Of a stretch of 64,000 nt of DNA, positions 27,201 through 35,497 are shown one piece after another (positions within the stretch are counted from its first letter, which is position 1; every line of letters starts with the position of its first letter). The stretch is from assembly GCA_017620395.1 (NCBI GenBank), contig JAFZQJ010000022.1, positions 1-64,000 of the forward strand. The letters run 5' to 3'. Source of the stretch: Clostridia bacterium (GTDB taxonomy: Bacteria > Bacillota > Clostridia > Oscillospirales > RGIG8002). The notes beneath the pieces were generated by a model. The model saw only the letters and a list, made by a program, of their open reading frames with translations. It did not search any database and was not told where the DNA came from. The position numbers were made by a program, and so were the translations under genes.

Positions 27201-27965
27201 ATGTTCCTTGCTATCGACATTGGTAATACCAACACGGTTCTCGGCGTTTTTAACGGTGACGAACTTATTTCTTCATCGCGTGTTTTCACTCGTAAGGACG
27301 CCCTTGCCGATGAGTATTCCGTTTTGTTTCTGAATCTGTTCAATATTGACGGAATAGATCCCGAGGCAATAGACGGATGCGTAATTTCAAGCGTTGTTCC
27401 GAAACTGACAAACAGAATCAGCGAAGCTGTTGAAAAGATTACTTCCTGCAAACCCGTCATCGTTGCCGCCGGGCTTAAAACAGGCATAAATATTATGATA
27501 GATAACCCCGCTCAGCTCGGAAGCGATATGGTGGCCAATGCTGCCGGCGCGGCGTCGCGATACACTCTGCCCGTTATTATCATAGATCTCGGCACGGCGA
27601 TGACTTTTTCGGTAGTTGATGAAACCCGTACGTTTCTCGGCGGTGTTATTACCGCAGGAGTACGTACCGCGCTTGACGGATTGACCGACAGGACTTCTCA
27701 GTTGCCGGATATCAATATTGAAGCTCCCGCGGCCGTGATAGGCAAGAACACTATCGATTCTATGAAGTCCGGTGTTGTGTTCGGCGCTTCTTCGCTTATT
27801 GACGGAATGATCGAACGTATTTCTGAGGAAAAAGGGCGGAGTTTCACCGTCGTCGCTACAGGCGGAATGAGCAGTTATATTATTCCTCACTGTAAAAACA
27901 AAATCGCCGTAGATCCCGATTTGATGCTGTACGGACTGCTCGAAATATACAAGCGCAATTCATAA
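27201..27965 (+). CDS. coaX: Type III pantothenate kinase CoaX
   Basis: A 254-residue ASKHA-fold kinase for the first step of coenzyme A synthesis. It shows the phosphate-binding DIGNTNT at the N-terminus, GSDMVANAAGA, DLGTAMTF and ATGGMSSY. The ATG at 27201 is preferred over an in-frame TTG at 27195 because AGGAAG (27185-27190) is at proper distance from the ATG. It follows murC by 15 nt, so the two are likely co-transcribed. This enzyme type does not need the usual feedback control by CoA. Confidence 0.95.
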   Translation: MFLAIDIGNTNTVLGVFNGDELISSSRVFTRKDALADEYSVLFLNLFNIDGIDPEAIDGCVISSVVPKLTNRISEAVEKITSCKPVIVAAGLKTGINIMIDNPAQLGSDMVANAAGAASRYTLPVIIIDLGTAMTFSVVDETRTFLGGVITAGVRTALDGLTDRTSQLPDINIEAPAAVIGKNTIDSMKSGVVFGASSLIDGMIERISEEKGRSFTVVATGGMSSYIIPHCKNKIAVDPDLMLYGLLEIYKRNS

Positions 27966-27987
27966 TCAGTCGCTGAAAACAGGTATT

Positions 27988-29688
27988 ATGATCAAAGAAC
28001 AATCAACTGCAAAAGGATTCACTTTCATGTCAACGGCAAATCTGATTTGCCGTTGTTTGAGCATACTCTATATTCCAATTCTTACAGGATTCCTCGGCGA
28101 CGTAGGTAACGGCATTTACAGCGCCGGATACACCGTTTATACGCTTTTGTTCGAGATAACGTATATGGGTATCCCGGTTGCGATTTCGCGTATGGTCGCA
28201 AAATTCAACGCGGAGAAGCGTTATTACGATTCATTGCGTACTTTTAAGTATGCCGCCGGACTTTTGGTTCTTGTCGGGCTAATCTGCGGCGGGGCGATGG
28301 CGATTTTCTGCCGTCCGATAGCGGATAAGATTCTTGATACCAAGGACGCGTGGATGACGATACTGCTGCTTTCGCCGGCGATACTGTTCAGCTCCTTCTC
28401 GGGCGCTATCCGCGGCTTCTTCCAGGGGCAGAAGAATATGACCTACACGAGCGTTTCGCAGATAATCGAGCAGGTCATAAACGCGGTGACGACTCCTTTG
28501 CTTGCCTACTTATTCATCGAATACGCAAAAGGGCAGGGGATGGACGCCGGAATGCAGCTCGTTTACGGCGCCGGCGGCGGTGCGCTCGGAACGTTCCTTG
28601 GCGCGCTGGGCAGTTCTCTTTATCTTCTCTTCATACTCGGCAGGCATTATAAGCCGATAAAAGCTGAGGCGAACAGGGATTATATCGAAAACAAGACTCT
28701 TGCCAGAGAAAGCAATATGAGACTTGTGAGAATAATAATCACCACGGCGGTTCCGATAGTTCTCGGCGCCGCGATGGTGTACCTTGCGAATCTTATAGAC
28801 GTCAGCTTTATCAAGCGCCGCTTGGTTGCCGCGGGATTCGGCGACGAAACGCTGAGAAATACGATTTACGGGATTTTCTCGACTCAGTATCACAAAACGA
28901 CGAATATAGTTCTGGGCATCGTGGCAACGCTGCCCGCAACGATACTGCCGGGCATTTCACAGGTCGTCGCAAAGAACAGCAAGCCGCTGCTCGAACGAAA
29001 AATGAAGAACTCAGTCAGGGCGTCGTTTCTTATATCAATGCCTGCGTGCGCCGGACTAGCGATACTCGCGAATCCGATTATATACCTGCTTTTCCCGCGC
29101 AATAGATTCAGCCCGGAGGGCGTAGTCGATCCGCATTTGTTGATTATTTCCGGCGTATGGTCGATAATCATAGTAAGCGTCGTTCAGGTGCTGACCGCGA
29201 TACTGCAGGGTAACGGCGACTTCAAAACGGCGCCGATCAATATGACTATCGGACTTGCGGTCAAGCTCGCGCTAAACTACGTGCTGATTTCCACACGGCT
29301 CAACATTATGGGCGCGATAGTCAGCACTTACGTTTGCTACACGCTCGTGCTCGTTCTCGACTATATCGCCGTCGTTCGCAGAACAGGAATAAAACTGAAT
29401 CTCGCGAAGCTTGCGTTCAACCCGTTTGCCGCGGCCGCGGCTATGTCGGCGGTCGTCTTCGGAATTATGTTCGGCGGAAGATATCTTCTCGAAAGATACG
29501 GATACTACGGCTACGCGACCAACGCGGTTATCACAGTTATATGCGTAATTGCCGGCGGGTTGACCTATTTCGTTTTCGCTTTGAAGTTCAAGGCTATAGA
29601 CAAAGGAGACCTTTCGACCGTGCCGATCATCGGAGGCTTCTTGAAAAAACCGTTTATGATGAAGTTTGTAAACAAGCTTGTGAAATAG
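27988..29688 (+). CDS. SpoVB/MurJ-like polysaccharide flippase (MOP superfamily)
   Basis: A 566-residue membrane protein with about 14 hydrophobic segments and the family opening GFTFMSTANLICRCL and IPILTGFLGDVGNGIYS. The PxxxSRMVAKF segment and FRGFFQGQ-like loop (AIRGFFQGQKNM) fit the SpoVB/MurJ branch that flips lipid-linked cell-wall precursors. Placement right after murC and coaX supports a wall role, either vegetative lipid II transport or spore cortex. It begins 22 nt after coaX with AGG as a modest ribosome site. MurJ and SpoVB cannot be separated from sequence by eye. Confidence 0.88.
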   Translation: MIKEQSTAKGFTFMSTANLICRCLSILYIPILTGFLGDVGNGIYSAGYTVYTLLFEITYMGIPVAISRMVAKFNAEKRYYDSLRTFKYAAGLLVLVGLICGGAMAIFCRPIADKILDTKDAWMTILLLSPAILFSSFSGAIRGFFQGQKNMTYTSVSQIIEQVINAVTTPLLAYLFIEYAKGQGMDAGMQLVYGAGGGALGTFLGALGSSLYLLFILGRHYKPIKAEANRDYIENKTLARESNMRLVRIIITTAVPIVLGAAMVYLANLIDVSFIKRRLVAAGFGDETLRNTIYGIFSTQYHKTTNIVLGIVATLPATILPGISQVVAKNSKPLLERKMKNSVRASFLISMPACAGLAILANPIIYLLFPRNRFSPEGVVDPHLLIISGVWSIIIVSVVQVLTAILQGNGDFKTAPINMTIGLAVKLALNYVLISTRLNIMGAIVSTYVCYTLVLVLDYIAVVRRTGIKLNLAKLAFNPFAAAAAMSAVVFGIMFGGRYLLERYGYYGYATNAVITVICVIAGGLTYFVFALKFKAIDKGDLSTVPIIGGFLKKPFMMKFVNKLVK

Positions 29689-29728
29689 TATTGTCGCTTG
29701 CTTAAAAGTCAGGGAACAGGTGAAAGTA

Positions 29729-32026
29729 ATGAAAAAACAAAAATCAATGAAGGTGTTTACTGTTCTTCGTTACGTATCACTCGGGGCGATACTCGGGTAT
29801 ATGGTCGCGGAGGCTGTCATACACGGGTTTATCAATCGTTATGCGGAGGTGCCGGCCTTTCACGCTCTGTGCCCGTTTGAGGCGTTCGGTACTTTTCTCA
29901 ATTCGCTCACGGGGCTTGAGTTTTTCTCCAATCCGTTTGCGTCCGCAAGCGTCTTTTTCCTGTTTCTAATTCTGCTTGCGATACTGCTGAATCGCGTTTT
30001 CTGCGGTTTTTTGTGCGCTTTCGGAGCGCTGCAGGAATTCGTCGGCAACCTCGGCGCAAAGGTGCTGAAAAAGCGCCCCGTGATACCTCAGAAAGTCGAC
30101 AAGGCGCTGCGAGCGCTGAAATACGTTTTCCTTGTTCTTTCCGTATTGCTTGCATACTTTACCGGGTTTGAGTTCTTTAAGAGCTTTCTCGGCCTTGCGC
30201 AGGGTTCGGACGCGTTTTCGTACGTCGATCCCTGGATCGCGTTCAAGAGCCTGCTTTCGAATAATCTTATAGTGAGCGGATATATCGCGAGCCTTGTTGT
30301 GCTCGTTATTTCACTTGTGGGATCGTTTTTCTTCCAGAGATTCTACTGCAAGTATGCCTGCCCGTTAGGCGCGCTGTACGCCGTTTTCGGCAGTCTCAGC
30401 GGTCTGCACATTTTCCGCAACGTCAAGCCTGAATGCGCCGATTGCGCGCTTGAAACCGGTTCTGACGAGCTGACTGAAGAGCTCGGCGCTCCGGTCGACG
30501 GCGAAGAGGCGGAGGCTCTCGAAGAAGCCGAAGATTATGAAGCGGGAGAAGCGGAAAGAGTCGCGGATGAAGATACAGACGACAGTAATGAGAATCCCGA
30601 CGCTTTCGATTACGATATTGATGATGACACCGACGATTCCGATGAATGCGGCGTATATGACGATTACGACGGCGAATCCGCACCCAAGTGCGACGATTGC
30701 GACGAGCGAGGCGACTGTTACTGCATCAACTGCGGCAAATGCTCCGAAGCTTGTCCTATGGGAATCGACGTTGCGTCCGCCGTGGGAAATATCGATTACG
30801 CCGAATGTATATCATGTCAGCGCTGCGTAGCAGCGTGCCCTAAGAAGGGCGCTCTTCAGACGAAGTATTTCAAGGCGAAATCGCATCCTATTATCATATT
30901 GCTTATAACCTTTGCGGTTTTCTTCGGCGGCGTGTTTGCGTTTAATTTTATAAAAATCGATCGCGGCGGTCCCGCGAAAGAGCCTGTATACGACTCTGTC
31001 AGACTTGCTCCTGAAGCGCCTTCGGACGGCAGTTTTTCCGTGAAGCAGCTTATGGACGCTTCAGGCAAGACGTTTGACGAGATCAAAACCGAGTATCAGC
31101 TTAACGATTCCGTTACCGAGGAATCTACCTATTCCGAGTTCAGCAACGGTATGACGCTCGCGTATTTTAAAGAAAAAAGCGTCGACGAATACAATGAGAT
31201 AATCCGCTTCTTCGGTTTGTCTTCCGACGTTCCGCTCGGAGAATCCATCGGTGAAATACTTGACGCGGCGCCTATCAGCGTAAGCGCGGAATACCTCGGC
31301 TTCGATCCGGAAAAGATCGGCGATTTTGCCGCTTATTTCGGAGCTTCTCCGGAGGATAAGTTTGGTACGATCAGCGCGCGGTATTTTGAGATATACGACG
31401 AGTACTACAAGTATATGAACGCAAACGCCGACGAATGGAACGCGTATATTGCGCAGTACGGAAGCTGGTACGAATGTTCTTACGGAGCAAAGGGACAGCC
31501 GGTCAGTAACTATTACGAGCAAATCACCGAATGTATATATGAAAAAGATCTCGCTCAGTATCTTGCCGCCGGCAGATTCACGGTACAGTGGATGCTTCAG
31601 CAGGACGGAACTACGTTATCCGAGTTTAAAGAGACGTATCATCTTGACGACAGCGTAACTCTGAGATCATCATACTCCGAATTCTATAACGCGATAAAGC
31701 TCTCGTTCTATAAAGAATCCTTCGCGAAAGACGCCGAAGAAACTGGCGTTGACAAATTCCCCGATATGATTGCGGTTTACGGGTATACACCCGAGACCGT
31801 CGACCTCGAAATGACGCTCGGAAAGCTGCTCGACAGCGGAACCGTTGAGCAGGCAGCGAGATTCATGGGGTGCGAAACCGACGTTGAAGTCGCGAACTTC
31901 GCGGAACAGTATGAGGCAGCGTCTGCGGACGCTCCGTTTGCCGATATCCACGCGAATTATAACAAGGCGATGGACGATTACTATAATATGCTTTATCAGT
32001 ATTACAGCGGAGAAGCCTACTATTGA
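29729..32026 (+). CDS. NapH-like membrane iron-sulfur protein with acidic insertion and duplicated extracytoplasmic domain
   Basis: A protein of 765 residues; the ATG at 29729 is chosen because AACAGG is 8 nt upstream, with a GTG at 29720 as alternative. Several membrane segments (about residues 10-220) carry the NapH/4Fe-4S membrane-protein motifs CGFLCAFGALQEF and CKYACPLGALY. A ferredoxin region follows, with CINCGKCSEACP and CISCQRCVAACP (about 320-377). Between an upstream CADC pair and these clusters is a stretch of about 76 residues, nearly half Asp or Glu (nt 30454-30690). After one more membrane helix (about 389-411) a long tail holds two related units starting FSVKQLMDASG and FTVQWMLQQDG, each with YSEF and GYTPE- or GLSSDVP-type segments. 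Electron transfer at the membrane is inferred; the partner is unknown. Confidence 0.82.
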   Translation: MKKQKSMKVFTVLRYVSLGAILGYMVAEAVIHGFINRYAEVPAFHALCPFEAFGTFLNSLTGLEFFSNPFASASVFFLFLILLAILLNRVFCGFLCAFGALQEFVGNLGAKVLKKRPVIPQKVDKALRALKYVFLVLSVLLAYFTGFEFFKSFLGLAQGSDAFSYVDPWIAFKSLLSNNLIVSGYIASLVVLVISLVGSFFFQRFYCKYACPLGALYAVFGSLSGLHIFRNVKPECADCALETGSDELTEELGAPVDGEEAEALEEAEDYEAGEAERVADEDTDDSNENPDAFDYDIDDDTDDSDECGVYDDYDGESAPKCDDCDERGDCYCINCGKCSEACPMGIDVASAVGNIDYAECISCQRCVAACPKKGALQTKYFKAKSHPIIILLITFAVFFGGVFAFNFIKIDRGGPAKEPVYDSVRLAPEAPSDGSFSVKQLMDASGKTFDEIKTEYQLNDSVTEESTYSEFSNGMTLAYFKEKSVDEYNEIIRFFGLSSDVPLGESIGEILDAAPISVSAEYLGFDPEKIGDFAAYFGASPEDKFGTISARYFEIYDEYYKYMNANADEWNAYIAQYGSWYECSYGAKGQPVSNYYEQITECIYEKDLAQYLAAGRFTVQWMLQQDGTTLSEFKETYHLDDSVTLRSSYSEFYNAIKLSFYKESFAKDAEETGVDKFPDMIAVYGYTPETVDLEMTLGKLLDSGTVEQAARFMGCETDVEVANFAEQYEAASADAPFADIHANYNKAMDDYYNMLYQYYSGEAYY

Positions 32027-32027
32027 T

Positions 32028-33320
32028 ATGAAGCGAAACGGCGTACTTGTTCTTGTTATAGCGTTGTTCTGCGTCGCGGCGGCGCTTATTCCGTATGTAT
32101 TTACTTCAAAATCCGTTAAAGAGGCGTTTAACAGCGCCTCTTTTTCCATACCGGAAGGGGAGACCGAACGGGCAGGGGAAAAAGGGGAGACCTTCGCGGT
32201 ATGGATCGCGTCGGTCTATAATCTTAATTATCCCACCAAACAGAATATGACGTCAGATGAGCTTGCGTCGGAGGCTGCGGAAATATGCGAAAAATGCGTT
32301 TCGTTGGGACTTAATACGGTATATTTGCAGGTTCGTCCGAGTGCGGATTCGCTTTATAAATCCGAAATATTCCCGTGGTCTGGCGTTTTGACAGGCATTC
32401 AGGGAAATGATCCCGGATGCGATCCGCTGGAACTGTTCATAAATGAAGCGAAGAAAAAGGATATTCGAGTGCACGCGTGGATAAATCCTTATCGCGTTAC
32501 CGTCGGATCGCTCAAATATCCGAAAACAGACCTTGATTCGCTCGCCGAAAATCACCCTGCGCGAAAACATCCGGAATGGGTCGTACGGTACGGAGGCGCG
32601 TTGTATTTTAACCCCGGGATTCCGGCGGTAAGGCAGCTGATAATCGACGGCGCGGTCGAAATAGCGGAGAAATACGATATCGCGGGCGTTCATATGGACG
32701 ATTATTTTTATCCGTATCCGATAGAACACGACGGCAAAACACTCGAATTTGACGATTCTGCGCAGTATGAGCGGTACGGCGACGGGAAAACGCTCGAAAA
32801 CTGGCGCAGAGACTGTGTAAACGAGCTTGTGAAAGGATTGTATACCTCTCTGAAGATTGTCAACCAAAGGCTCGAATTCGGGATTTCGCCATTCGGGATC
32901 TGGGCCAACGACGACGGCTTCAACGGCGGATCCGCTACCGAGGCCTCCACTGAAGGATATTATGATTTATTCGCGGACGCGACCGCATGGATCGACGGCG
33001 GATATATCGATTATATCTGTCCGCAGATTTACTGGAGTTTTGAAAGCGAAAAAACTCCGTTCAAAAACGTGTATGAATGGTGGTCTGAAACCGTTAAAGG
33101 AACCAGCGTCAAATTGATACCGGGAATAGCCGCGTACAGACTGTATGAGACCGAGACTCCGGGATGGGACCGAATAACGCAGGTCTCAGAGCAGCTACGG
33201 TACGTTCGGGAGAAAGCAAACGCCTCAGGAACAGCGTTTTACGGATACGAGCAATTAGCCGCGGAAAGCGACGCCGTAAGAATGTGCGCGGCTGAAATAA
33301 AAGCGTGGAAAAACGAATAA
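32028..33320 (+). CDS. Secreted glycosyl-hydrolase-like 10 (GHL10/DUF187) family protein
   Basis: A protein of 430 residues with an N-terminal membrane anchor or signal peptide (VLVLVIALFCVAAALIPY). The start is the ATG at 32028, one base after the stop of the iron-sulfur gene; GGAG lies about 15 nt upstream, so re-initiation after the upstream stop is likely. The TIM-barrel-like core shows TVYLQVRPSADSLY, VHAWINPYRV, YFNPGIPAVRQ, AGVHMDDYFYP and SPFGIWAN, features of the GHL10 (YngK/YddW) family thought to cleave envelope or extracellular glycans. No dockerin is present, unlike the secreted proteins elsewhere in the window. The exact substrate is unproven in the family. Confidence 0.88.
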   Translation: MKRNGVLVLVIALFCVAAALIPYVFTSKSVKEAFNSASFSIPEGETERAGEKGETFAVWIASVYNLNYPTKQNMTSDELASEAAEICEKCVSLGLNTVYLQVRPSADSLYKSEIFPWSGVLTGIQGNDPGCDPLELFINEAKKKDIRVHAWINPYRVTVGSLKYPKTDLDSLAENHPARKHPEWVVRYGGALYFNPGIPAVRQLIIDGAVEIAEKYDIAGVHMDDYFYPYPIEHDGKTLEFDDSAQYERYGDGKTLENWRRDCVNELVKGLYTSLKIVNQRLEFGISPFGIWANDDGFNGGSATEASTEGYYDLFADATAWIDGGYIDYICPQIYWSFESEKTPFKNVYEWWSETVKGTSVKLIPGIAAYRLYETETPGWDRITQVSEQLRYVREKANASGTAFYGYEQLAAESDAVRMCAAEIKAWKNE

Positions 33321-33605
33321 AGATTCCAAATAATAACTTGAGTAATATAATGTTAAAATCAGACGATTAATTCATTAGATAATTCATTTAAGAAAACAAA
33401 AATATGATTCCATAGAATTAAAAACAATATAAATAATAAGAACTTGAATAATCGAGAGCGTGAAGGCGCGAAAACGCGCAATCAAGCGCTCGAAGCCTTA
33501 AAAACCGCTGAAAACCTACATCGTATTATACAAAATATTCATTTTGTATAATTGCTAATGTTTTTCAAGAGGCGGTTAAAACCTCTTCCCTCCGTATTTT
33601 CGTAT
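33321..33605. other. AT-rich intergenic region with nested inverted repeats
   Basis: This gap between converging genes is clearly richer in A and T than its surroundings and has no convincing coding frame. Visible pairings: GAGCG/CGCTC (33456-33460 with 33487-33491) enclosing GCGCG-AAAA-CGCGC (33466-33479); a perfect 12-bp stem with 4-nt loop (33525-33536 with 33541-33552); AAGAGG/CCTCTT (33567-33572 with 33582-33587); and a possible closing stem CTTGAA/TTCAAG (33443-33448 with 33564-33569), which competes with the last. It could be a small structured RNA, a mobile-element remnant or a chromosomal spacer. The proximal 33321-33440 part shows only A/T-rich sequence and TATAAT-like boxes. Confidence 0.5.
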
Positions 33606-33639
33606 AAAAAAACCGACCCGTTTATCCGGATCGGTTTTT
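33606..33639 (-). terminator. Terminator of the ABC exporter operon
   Basis: Read on the minus strand, a 12-bp stem with one G-U (33627-33638 with 33609-33620) and a 6-nt loop is followed by a run of T. On the plus strand the wobble becomes a C-A mismatch, so the minus direction is the stronger one. Confidence 0.85.
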
Positions 33640-33655
33640 CTTATTATTGATATTA

Positions 33656-35497
33656 TCAGTTCAGATTGCTTCTCAATATCTGTTCGGCGGCTTCTTTATC
33701 AAACTGTTGCGCGTAAAGATTGTGATAATACCCGTTTTGCGCAAACAGTTCTTTGTGAGTGCCTCTTTCGATAATTTTGCCGTCTTTTACTACGAGGATG
33801 ATATCCGCCCGTCTTATCGTAGAAAGTCTGTGAGCGATCAAAAACGACGTTCTGCCGACAAGGACTTTTTCGAGCGCGTTCTGTATTTTTTGTTCCGTAA
33901 GCGTATCGATCGAAGAAGTCGCTTCGTCAAGTATCAGAATGCGCGGATCGGCGATTATCGCTCTGGCGAAGGAAATGAGCTGTTTTTCGCCGGTCGAAAG
34001 GAGGTCTCCCCCCTCTCCGACGTCGCTGTCGTATCCGTTGTCCATGCGCTCGATTATTTCTTCCGCCTGAACGCTGCGTACGGCGGCTTTAATCGTTTCC
34101 ATATCGGCGTCCGGATCGCCGTAGCGCAGGTTATCCAGCACGCTGCCGGAAAACAGATGCGGCGTCTGAAGCACGTAACCGATATTGCTGTGAAGCCAAA
34201 GTTGCGAACGCTCGCGGTAATCACGCCCGTCGATTAGCACCTGTCCGGACGTCGGCTCATAGAATCGGCATACCAGATTAACGATAGTGCTCTTTCCGGC
34301 GCCGGTTTCTCCTACGATAGCAACCGTTGTTCCCGCGGCGATTTTCAGATTGAAGTTTTCAAGGACGTATTCGTCGCCGTCCGGATACATAAACGAGACG
34401 TCTTTGAACTCGATATCGCCTTTCAGGGGTTCCCAGTTTTCGCGTTTGGGTTCGAAAGCGTCGCCGTATTTTTCAATAACTTCGGGAGAATCGACGATTT
34501 CGGGTTCAGTCTCAATGAGACGCGTCACGCGCTCGATATTGACCTGCATATTTATCATCGTGGCGATTATATGCGCGATGTTTTGAATCGGGTCGACGAG
34601 TCCGATCGCGTATGAGGCGAACGCGGAAAGCGTGCCGATTTCCATCAGCTGATCGATTGAAAGCTTGCCGCCGTACCACATAACTACCGCTATCGCGAAC
34701 ATGCAGAAAAACGTCGTAGTCGCGACGAAAAGACCTCTGAAACGCGCCGCCTTCGTCGAAATACGGTTCATCGCGCGCGTAGTTTCTGAAAAATCGTCGT
34801 ACATCTTATCTTCTATAACGAGAGATTTAGTTGTCTTTGCGCCGGTAATTCCCTCGTTATATTTGCCGGTGATCTGCGAGTTTGTCTCTCTTACCTTTCG
34901 ATTCGCGTAAACAAGTTTGCGCTGGAAGACCGCGGCGATAAAAGTCACGACCGGCACAACCGCAAGAATGATAAGCGAAAGCTTCCAGTTAAGCGAAAAC
35001 ATTACTATGAACGAACCGACGATGTAGATAACGGCCCAAACGCCGTCAACGAGATGCCATGACAGGGTTTCGCCTATTCTTGCGGTGTCGCTCATGACGC
35101 GGGAATGGAGATATCCGACGGAGTTGCGGTTGAAGTATGAAAACGGAAGCGTTTGGAGCTTGTCAAAGGCGTCGCGCTTCAAGTCGCGTCCGATCAGCAT
35201 TTCAGCCTTGCAGGCCTTCCTGAGCATAACTACGGTAGTCATCGTTTGCAGTATTATTACGGCGAGATATACGAGTATGAACAGCCATATTCTGCTCAGC
35301 GTGTTATTCGCGATATAGTTGTTTATGGCGTAGCGCTGGAACAGCGGAAGGACTATATCCACCAACGACGTGATCCCCATAGCGACCGCAACGGTGATCA
35401 ATAAGCTTTTATGCCGCAGTATGTATGGAAAAATCTTCTTTAACCCGAAGAGCGGGAGTTTCACGTCGTACGGGCTTTTTGTCTGCTCTTTGCTCAT
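33656..35497 (-). CDS. ABC exporter half-transporter, canonical Walker B subunit
   Basis: A protein of 613 residues with six membrane helices (about 25-320) and a nucleotide-binding domain. Walker A is GETGAGKST and Walker B is LILDEATSSID with the catalytic Glu. The signature is STGEKQ instead of LSGGQ. It overlaps the upstream half-transporter by ATGA (35494-35497) with GGAGGGG as ribosome site. The degenerate signature here matches the degenerate Walker B of its partner, the arrangement of asymmetric heterodimeric exporters with one active ATP site. Such pairs export drugs, lipids or peptides; the cargo cannot be inferred. Confidence 0.93.
   Translation of the reverse strand: MSKEQTKSPYDVKLPLFGLKKIFPYILRHKSLLITVAVAMGITSLVDIVLPLFQRYAINNYIANNTLSRIWLFILVYLAVIILQTMTTVVMLRKACKAEMLIGRDLKRDAFDKLQTLPFSYFNRNSVGYLHSRVMSDTARIGETLSWHLVDGVWAVIYIVGSFIVMFSLNWKLSLIILAVVPVVTFIAAVFQRKLVYANRKVRETNSQITGKYNEGITGAKTTKSLVIEDKMYDDFSETTRAMNRISTKAARFRGLFVATTTFFCMFAIAVVMWYGGKLSIDQLMEIGTLSAFASYAIGLVDPIQNIAHIIATMINMQVNIERVTRLIETEPEIVDSPEVIEKYGDAFEPKRENWEPLKGDIEFKDVSFMYPDGDEYVLENFNLKIAAGTTVAIVGETGAGKSTIVNLVCRFYEPTSGQVLIDGRDYRERSQLWLHSNIGYVLQTPHLFSGSVLDNLRYGDPDADMETIKAAVRSVQAEEIIERMDNGYDSDVGEGGDLLSTGEKQLISFARAIIADPRILILDEATSSIDTLTEQKIQNALEKVLVGRTSFLIAHRLSTIRRADIILVVKDGKIIERGTHKELFAQNGYYHNLYAQQFDKEAAEQILRSNLN

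Noticed and set aside
33321-33605. Group II intron, IS remnant or 6S RNA in the AT-rich gap
   Set aside because: No domain V-like hairpin, reverse-transcriptase or transposase frame, or target duplication could be seen, and the hairpins do not match 6S RNA as I know it. Kept only as an unexplained structure.
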